Of a stretch of 17,642 bases of DNA, positions 13,794 to 17,642 are shown one piece after another. Position numbers and translations under genes: made by a program. Under the pieces are notes generated by a model. The model had not been told where the DNA came from, did no database searches, and saw only the letters and a program-made list of their open reading frames with translations. How positions within the stretch are numbered: the stretch's first letter is position 1; each line of letters begins with the position of its first letter. Origin of the DNA: Candidatus Pacearchaeota archaeon (GTDB taxonomy: Archaea; Nanobdellota; Nanobdellia; Pacearchaeales; GW2011-AR1). The DNA is taken from the NCBI GenBank assembly GCA_016176815.1, contig JACOWL010000003.1:1-17642 (forward strand), given 5' to 3'.

Positions 13794-14177
13794 TTATAAA
13801 ATTTCAATGCCTAAATCAGACATTTCTCTATGAACTTGTTCTCTGTCCATGCCTGAATCCTTGCCCAACACATACGGAGATTTAACTCCAGTCATAATTG
13901 TAATAACTCGGACTTTGCCGACGAAATCTTTGCTAATTCTTGCTCCAATTATAACTTGCGCGTCTGGGTTAAGATTTTCTGATACAGTTCTGCCGATAAT
14001 GTCAAACTCTTCAAGTTTTAAATCCGGACCGCAAGTTACATGAATTAATGCTCCACTAGCACCTTTGTAATCCACATCAAGTAGAGGATGAGTAAGGGCT
14101 TGTCGAACAGCTTCATTAACTCTGTCCTGTGAGTCTGCTTCACCGATACCTATTACTGAAACACCGAACACCGCCAT
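13794..14177 (-). CDS. ftsZ: FtsZ, C-terminal part (out of frame with the N-terminal part)
   Basis: 127 residues from an internal ATG. After MAVFG it continues VSVIGIGEADSQDRVNEAVRQAL, the normal FtsZ sequence after the T7 loop, then HPLLDVDYKGASGALIHVTCGPDLKLEEFDIIG, NPDAQVIIGARISKDFVGKVRVITIMTGV. This is the complete C-terminal activation subdomain, ending soon after the core without a long variable tail. It overlaps the upstream fragment by 38 nt in a different frame. If translated separately it would need reinitiation or frameshifting; no Shine-Dalgarno lies before this ATG. The simplest reading is that it is the downstream part of one broken gene. Confidence 0.85.
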   Translation of the reverse strand: MAVFGVSVIGIGEADSQDRVNEAVRQALTHPLLDVDYKGASGALIHVTCGPDLKLEEFDIIGRTVSENLNPDAQVIIGARISKDFVGKVRVITIMTGVKSPYVLGKDSGMDREQVHREMSDLGIEIL

Positions 14178-14877
14178 CTTTCATAATTGAGGAAACATCT
14201 GCATAATCCAAGTTAATTAAACTAGGAAGAGTAATTGTTTCAACAATTCCTTTAATCATGGTGCTCACAAGTTCATTCGCAACAGCGAAAGCTTGTTCAA
14301 TAGGCAACTGACCAGCAATATCTACAAGTCTATTATTATCGAGAACAATACAAGTATCTGTGCTATCTCTTAGCTCCTGTAATCCAAATTCAGCTTTGTC
14401 AAGTCTTGCTTTTTCAGATTCAAAGGGCATGGTAACGACGCCGATAACTACTGCTCCAGTTTCTTTAGCAACCTGAGCTGCTACTGGCGCTGCGCCTGTT
14501 CCGGTTCCACCACCTTCTCCAGCAAGGACAAATACCATATCTGCATTTCCAACAGCTTTTTTGATTTCAACTAATGCTTCTTTAGCAGCTTCTCTTCCTT
14601 TTGTAGGTTTTCCGCCTGCGCCAAGTCCTCTTGTTAACTCTTTACCGATAAGAATTTTCTCGTCGGCTTTTGTAACGCTGAGATGAAGAGCATCTGTATT
14701 TGCTGCGTAAATAGTAGCGCCGTTGATACCTTTATTAAAAAGCCAGGTAACCATATTAGAACCGCATCCTCCGCAACCAATAACTTTAATGTTTGCCTTG
14801 CCAGCTTTTAATTCATCAAAATTAATACTGTGTGTAGAAGCGTTTTGTATTGCCTCTTTTGCAAAATCTAATGCCAT
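14140..14877 (-). CDS. ftsZ: FtsZ, N-terminal GTPase part (truncated by frameshift)
   Basis: 245 residues. FtsZ is the tubulin-like GTPase that forms the division ring at mid-cell. Present are VIGCGGCGSN (32-41), AANTDALHL (58-66), the tubulin signature GEGGGTGTGAA (120-130), TMPFESEKARLDKA (149-162), NNRL (181-184), and the T7 loop NLDYADV (222-228), whose aspartates activate GTP hydrolysis in the next subunit. After IMKDGGV the frame is lost to RCFSNRYR and a stop. Removing one of two 7-bp copies at 14160-14173 restores one 358-residue frame. The start is supported by GGAGGT (14892-14897), though its 14-nt spacing is long. Whether the break is real, variable or an assembly artefact cannot be told here. 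Confidence 0.92.
   Translation of the reverse strand: MALDFAKEAIQNASTHSINFDELKAGKANIKVIGCGGCGSNMVTWLFNKGINGATIYAANTDALHLSVTKADEKILIGKELTRGLGAGGKPTKGREAAKEALVEIKKAVGNADMVFVLAGEGGGTGTGAAPVAAQVAKETGAVVIGVVTMPFESEKARLDKAEFGLQELRDSTDTCIVLDNNRLVDIAGQLPIEQAFAVANELVSTMIKGIVETITLPSLINLDYADVSSIMKDGGVRCFSNRYR
14160..14173 (-). repeat. Perfect 7-bp tandem duplication breaking ftsZ
   Basis: Minus strand CGGTGTT occurs twice in tandem. A single copy gives GGC-GGT-GTT-TCA-GTA (GGVSV), the sequence expected in FtsZ. The extra 7 bp shift the frame. Confidence 0.95.
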
Positions 14878-14891
14878 CTTTTGTTTTTTTG

Positions 14892-14897
14892 ACCTCC
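14892..14897 (-). promoter_or_regulatory. Shine-Dalgarno sequence of ftsZ
   Basis: GGAGGT on the minus strand, 14 nt before the ATG at 14877. The spacing is longer than usual, with an A-rich spacer between. Confidence 0.6.
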
Positions 14898-14914
14898 TTT
14901 CAGGGTTATATCTA

Positions 14915-14963
14915 ATTCTACTATGTAGAATCTTAAAATATCAAGTAATCACTTCTTTATAAA
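14915..14963 (-). promoter_or_regulatory. ftsZ promoter: palindromic TATA box and a dyad at the predicted start site
   Basis: TTTATAAA (14956-14963) predicts a transcript start near 14932. Directly downstream is a perfect 7-bp inverted repeat with a 3-nt centre (ATTCTAC-TAT-GTAGAAT, 14915-14931). This would be the very 5' end of the leader, before the Shine-Dalgarno at 14892. It could be a repressor site blocking initiation or a leader hairpin. It differs from the operator at 13434-13478. Confidence 0.6.
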
Positions 14964-14974
14964 AATTTCGGAAA

Positions 14975-15547
14975 TTAAGAAGATAGGTTGTTTAGCGAAT
15001 TTTCAAGTTTTTTAATCATTTTCCAGGATTTTTTTAATTTTTCGTTTGATTCTTTTGCAATTAATTTTAAAAAATTATCGTTGGCTAAGATTTTATTTTT
15101 ATTTATTATTGGAAATTCCAGTTTGTCGTCGCCGTGAATTTCAAGAATTGGATTTTTCCCAAGATAATGAATTCCAGAGTGTTTCATTCCCGAGATTTTT
15201 GCTTTTTCCAACAGCAATGAAGCGCTTTCTAAATTTCTGCAGACAACATGAAAAATTGGCGGTTCGCATTTAAATTTAACAAATTTATTTTTAATCTTAT
15301 TTAAATTATTTTTCAGCCAGTTAAAAGAGATTAATTCATGAGAGATTTTTAAAAATAAATTATGAGATTTTTTATTTTGAGCAATCATTAAAACAATTCT
15401 TCCTGAACATGATGAAGCAGTGTAATAATTTTTTGATTTGTTTATTTTATTGCATAAAGAAATAATTTTTTTATCCCATTTGCCGATAGAGGATTTATCT
15501 AATTTTGAAAGAACTGAAGTTTTTCGTCTGAGGAATGGGTCAAACAT
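14975..15547 (-). CDS. taw3: tRNA wybutosine-synthesising protein Taw3
   Basis: 190 residues, usual length for the family. Taw3/TYW3 methylates the tricyclic wyosine base at position 37 of tRNA-Phe, protecting reading frame. Family features are an N-terminal MFDPFLRRK, SSIGKWDKKI (19-28), the hallmark YYTASSCSGRI (41-51), WLKNNLNKI in the middle, and FKCEPPIFHVVCRNLESASLLLEKAKISGMKHSGI (92-126). The end is a lysine-rich helix. TTTTAAAA (15570-15577) centred about 26 nt before the ATG suggests a leaderless transcript. A G-quadruplex motif lies 81-96 nt upstream. Other pathway genes (Trm5, Taw1, Taw2) are not in this window. Confidence 0.93.
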   Translation of the reverse strand: MFDPFLRRKTSVLSKLDKSSIGKWDKKIISLCNKINKSKNYYTASSCSGRIVLMIAQNKKSHNLFLKISHELISFNWLKNNLNKIKNKFVKFKCEPPIFHVVCRNLESASLLLEKAKISGMKHSGIHYLGKNPILEIHGDDKLEFPIINKNKILANDNFLKLIAKESNEKLKKSWKMIKKLENSLNNLSS

Positions 15548-15627
15548 AAATAAGCAAAATATTTGTATTTTTTAAAAGTATTGAAATTATTAAAGAGAAA
15601 TTTTTATCTTTAAGATGGAGAGTCTGT

Positions 15628-15643
15628 CCCGCCCGCCCAACCC
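15628..15643 (-). other. Predicted G-quadruplex motif
   Basis: On the minus strand GGGTTGGGCGGGCGGG gives four G3 runs with loops of 2, 1 and 1 nt, the short-loop kind that folds stably. The plus strand holds the matching C-runs. Direct repeats GTCTGTC flank it at 15622-15628 and 15648-15654. Confidence 0.75.
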
Positions 15644-15715
15644 AGTTGTCTGTCACAGTTAGAAAAATTAATTATAAGGGAATTTATTAGTAATTAAAAA
15701 GCGGTTTATGGTAGA

Positions 15716-15745
15716 AGATAAATAAATCCAAACGAAGAGAGCAAA
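15716..15745 (-). repeat. GGATTTATTTA-family dispersed repeat, copy 3 (degenerate)
   Basis: On the minus strand GCTCTCTTCGTTT precedes GGATTTATTTA, and the tail has TTCTACCA where copy 2 has TTCTATCA. The stem-forming part is eroded. Assignment is tentative. Confidence 0.4.
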
Positions 15746-15857
15746 TTCAGCGAAAAAATTCAATGTTGAAAAAATAATTTAAACTAAATTCATCCCTTAA
15801 TTCGGATTTTTGTTAGAAAAGACGAATTTGTTAAAAAACTTCTTGTTTTTTATTCTT

Positions 15858-16526
15858 TTATTCTCCTTTCTCCAAAATTTTTGCATTAATTCCTTTTTCA
15901 GCGCAAAGTTCAACAAATTCCTGAGCGTCTTTTTCTGTTCCAATAATGCTTCCGTAATGCATGGGTATCGCTAAAGTCGGCTTGATTATATTCGCTGCTT
16001 CAGCAGCTTCTTCTGCAGACATTGTAAATCTTCCTCCAACTGGAAGAAGCGCGATAAATTCTTTTCCTTCCTGTCTGTGTCCTGTTAATTTTTGCATTTC
16101 CGGAATAATATCGGTATCTCCGGCATGATAAATCAAAACATCGTTCATCTTAATTAAATATCCAAGCCAGGCATCGTCTTTTGGATGAAATTGCTTGTCA
16201 ATATTATATGCTGGCACAGCAGAAATTTTTAAATCTCCTAAATCCAACTCTTGTCCTTGTTGAATAACTTCCATTTTAATCGGAGTTTCAAATCTCGTGA
16301 TTTTGCTCTGGCAATCTGCCGGCATAACTATCCTTGTTCCTTCCTGAATAATTTTGTTTATATCTTCAAAACTGCAATGGTCATAATGGCTGTGAGTTAT
16401 GAGGATTAAATCCGCTTTTTCAGAATTTTCAGGAATATTATACGGGTCAATGTAAATTTTTTTTGAATTTCTAATTAAGAATCCTGAATGTCCGAGCCAT
16501 TTTAATTCAATATTTCCGATTTTCAT
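15858..16526 (-). CDS. UPF0173-type metal-dependent hydrolase (metallo-beta-lactamase fold)
   Basis: 222 residues from the start chosen. Metal-binding motifs are in order: WLGHSGFLI near the N-terminus, THSHYDHCS (HxHxDH) at about 45-53, YHAGDTDIIPEMQKL (the bridging Asp), and PMHYGS near the end. This set and the length fit the UPF0173 group, whose members hydrolyse small substrates not yet defined. The frame extends to a TTG at 16544. The ATG at 16526 is preferred because it begins just before the conserved N-terminal strand, and a TATA-like TTTAATATAAA (about 16547-16557, minus strand) is centred 26 nt upstream. It stands alone between two intergenic regions, so context says little. Confidence 0.9.
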   Translation of the reverse strand: MKIGNIELKWLGHSGFLIRNSKKIYIDPYNIPENSEKADLILITHSHYDHCSFEDINKIIQEGTRIVMPADCQSKITRFETPIKMEVIQQGQELDLGDLKISAVPAYNIDKQFHPKDDAWLGYLIKMNDVLIYHAGDTDIIPEMQKLTGHRQEGKEFIALLPVGGRFTMSAEEAAEAANIIKPTLAIPMHYGSIIGTEKDAQEFVELCAEKGINAKILEKGE

Positions 16527-16664
16527 TTTATTTTTATAAATCAAAAATTTATATTAAAATTTAAGCAGGTATTAAAAATCAATTTCCCTTTTAAAGATAA
16601 CTATACATTAGGAGATGATGAAAGAATTTAAAAAGAGAAAATAAAAGATTTTATTTTTAAATAG

Positions 16665-16692
16665 CTCGCAACAAGTTGCTCGGATTTATTTA
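16665..16692 (+). repeat. GGATTTATTTA-family dispersed repeat, copy 4
   Basis: CTCGCAACAAGTTG followed by CTCGGATTTATTTA. GCAAC pairs with GTTGC. The tail (to about 16718) resembles copy 1: GTT, GTCC, ACAG and AATT occur in the same order. Confidence 0.65.
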
Positions 16693-16732
16693 GGAGGTTG
16701 TCCTAAACAGCTAAATTTTATTATTAGACTTT

Positions 16733-16963
16733 TTATGGTTTTGCTAGGTGGTCAAAATATGCATCAGGTAAATATCTTTCAAATAAACGAGCACCATAGT
16801 CTGCAAGTCCTACAACGGTTCCAATTACTTTTGCTTTTAAGATACTTTCATCTAGGGCATTCTCTCCAGCTTCGCAAATCAAATATGCGATTCCTCCTAC
16901 AACTATAGCATCTCTTAAAGCATTCAATCCATCTTTAGCTATATTCTCTAAGTGTTTATTCAT
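16733..16963 (-). CDS. Small protein of unknown function (76 residues)
   Basis: 76 residues, no family recognised. It begins with a short basic/acidic helix (MNKHLENIAKDGLNALRDA), then a weakly hydrophobic helix IVVGGIAYLICEA (21-33), ENALDESILK, and a second small-residue-rich helix KVIGTVVGLADYGARLFERYL. The hydrophobic parts are short, so it may be a peripheral helical protein rather than a membrane protein. The start is well supported: AGGAGG (minus strand, about 16974-16979) lies 10 nt before the ATG, and TTTATAAA (17002-17009) sits just upstream of a short leader. It is one of the few Shine-Dalgarno genes here, which argues that it is real. Confidence 0.7.
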   Translation of the reverse strand: MNKHLENIAKDGLNALRDAIVVGGIAYLICEAGENALDESILKAKVIGTVVGLADYGARLFERYLPDAYFDHLAKP

Positions 16964-16973
16964 TTTATTTTAT

Positions 16974-16979
16974 CCTCCT
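16974..16979 (-). promoter_or_regulatory. Shine-Dalgarno sequence of the 76-residue protein gene
   Basis: AGGAGG on the minus strand, 10 nt before the ATG at 16963. Together with TTTATAAA at 17002-17009 it forms a complete start region. Confidence 0.7.
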
Positions 16980-17177
16980 ATAATAAAATAGAAAACTTAT
17001 ATTTATAAATCTTTCGGTTTTGTTACTATTTGTAAGTTAATAATCTATTTTTCAATTAGAATAATAAACAAAAAGATTTTTCCATTTTATTATCAATTCC
17101 AAATTTAAGGTGTGAGTTAATTTCTATAATTTGATTGGTTAATTCAGATTCTAAAATTTTCTCACATAGCAATTTTC

Positions 17178-17204
17178 TTAATTTCTGCGAAGCAGGTATC
17201 CAAA
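17178..17204 (-). repeat. CTGC/GCAG hairpin repeat, copy 3
   Basis: Minus strand: GATTTGGATACCTGC-TTC-GCAGAAATTAA, with CTGC/GCAG separated by 3 nt. It shares ATACCTGC with copy 1, and CTGC plus GCAGAAATTAA with copies 1 and 2. It lies just downstream of the vapC-like gene. Confidence 0.5.
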
Positions 17205-17234
17205 TCATCAAGGCTTCCCCATCGTCACAAAAAA

Positions 17235-17639
17235 TCACCAATCTTCAACTTTAATTCCCAAATTCTTAAAATGCTTTTTGTCTTTAGTAACTAAAACTAA
17301 ATTGTTTGTCTTGCATATTGATGCAATCATTAGGTCTGCTTCTTGTGTAGGTTTTCCTTTCTTCTTCAGTTCATAAGATAATTTTCCAAATTCTTCAGAG
17401 GAATCAAAATCTAATGTGACAAAAGTAGCAAAGTGCAAAAGGGATTTCAGGTCATCTAATTCTTTTTTTAATCTTTTATCCTTAGAATATAAATAAATTC
17501 CCCTATAAATTTCACATAGACTAATTGAGTTGATAAATAAACGATCTTTTTCAAAAAGAGCGTTTATCTTTTTTACAATTTCTTCATTTCCCTTAAAAAA
17601 TTCTATAATTATATTCGTATCTAAACAATAATCTACCAT
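17235..17639 (-). CDS. vapC: VapC-type PIN-domain toxin
   Basis: 134 residues, usual length for VapC. PIN ribonucleases of this type cleave tRNA or rRNA and are neutralised by a VapB antitoxin. Acidic residues of the Mg-binding site are visible: D7 in YCLDTNIIIEFF, E43 in SLCEIYRG, D102 in TQEADLMIASI, and D120 in LVTKDKKHF, where the family usually has Asp or Asn. The start lies 3 nt from the right edge, so a VapB gene, normally just upstream and often overlapping, would lie outside the window. The ending FKNLGIKVEDW is typical. The gene appears complete and intact. Confidence 0.92.
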   Translation of the reverse strand: MVDYCLDTNIIIEFFKGNEEIVKKINALFEKDRLFINSISLCEIYRGIYLYSKDKRLKKELDDLKSLLHFATFVTLDFDSSEEFGKLSYELKKKGKPTQEADLMIASICKTNNLVLVTKDKKHFKNLGIKVEDW

Positions 17640-17642
17640 CTG

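Larger units (their letters stand above)
15548..15857. other. Intergenic region with G-quadruplex motif and a weak dispersed repeat
   Basis: Contains the taw3 TATA box (15570-15577), a short GC-rich island with a G-quadruplex motif (15628-15643, minus strand), and a degenerate copy of the GGATTTATTTA repeat (about 15716-15745). The rest is AT-rich with no convincing frame or recognised RNA. It is the longest gene-free stretch in the right half. Confidence 0.55.

Noticed and set aside
16614..16621. A box C-like GATGATGA, suggesting a C/D guide RNA
   Set aside because: No CTGA box D or internal C'/D' follows within a sensible distance.
17056..17241. A 61-codon minus-strand frame just after the vapC-like gene
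   Set aside because: It starts at a TTG overlapping the vapC end, has no ribosome-binding site, and runs through a hairpin repeat; its peptide matches no family I know.

Overview
The window looks like a piece of an AT-rich chromosome from a small-genome DPANN-type archaeon, with Pacearchaeota or Woesearchaeota as the best guess. The archaeal markers are deoxyhypusine synthase, archaeal-type D-aminoacyl-tRNA deacylase (DtdA), Taw3 of the wyosine pathway, an initiator tRNA with an A1:U72 pair and no encoded CCA, and TATA boxes centred about 24-28 nt upstream of start codons. Most genes therefore look leaderless. A minority (the secreted protein, ftsZ, a 76-residue protein, the DUF2391-like protein) carry Shine-Dalgarno sequences instead. 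Genes are tightly packed, and three convergent pairs have stop codons that abut or overlap.

Positions 1-4845 form a minus-strand genome-maintenance block. It holds an SMC ATPase cut by the left edge, a coiled-coil protein with a PD-(D/E)XK-like nuclease domain, and RNase HII. The SMC is the most unusual gene here: its head motifs are classical SMC, but the coil apex carries a Rad50-like CPVC zinc-hook motif where an SMC hinge domain should be.

Positions 4846-9735 hold an intergenic stretch with repeat elements, a DUF2391-like membrane protein, an MFS transporter, initiator tRNA-Met, a short MGMT-type DNA repair protein, tRNA-Ser(GCT), a saccharopine-dehydrogenase-like enzyme and DtdA. Positions 9812-12280 hold deoxyhypusine synthase, a two-helix membrane protein, a SpoIIM-like membrane protein, and a RelE-like toxin lying tail-to-tail with an antitoxin-like gene.

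Positions 12387-14974 hold a secreted cysteine-containing protein, a divergent winged-helix regulator, and FtsZ. The two divergent genes share one palindromic TATA box flanked by inverted-repeat operators. FtsZ is split into two frames by a perfect 7-bp tandem duplication. Two hairpin-plus-T-tract terminators lie here. Positions 14975-17642 hold Taw3, a G-quadruplex motif, a UPF0173-type metallo-beta-lactamase-fold hydrolase, a 76-residue unknown protein and a VapC-type PIN toxin at the right edge.

Two families of short dispersed hairpin repeats sit in the intergenic gaps. One shows compensatory base changes in its stem. No CRISPR array, insertion sequence or rRNA gene was seen.
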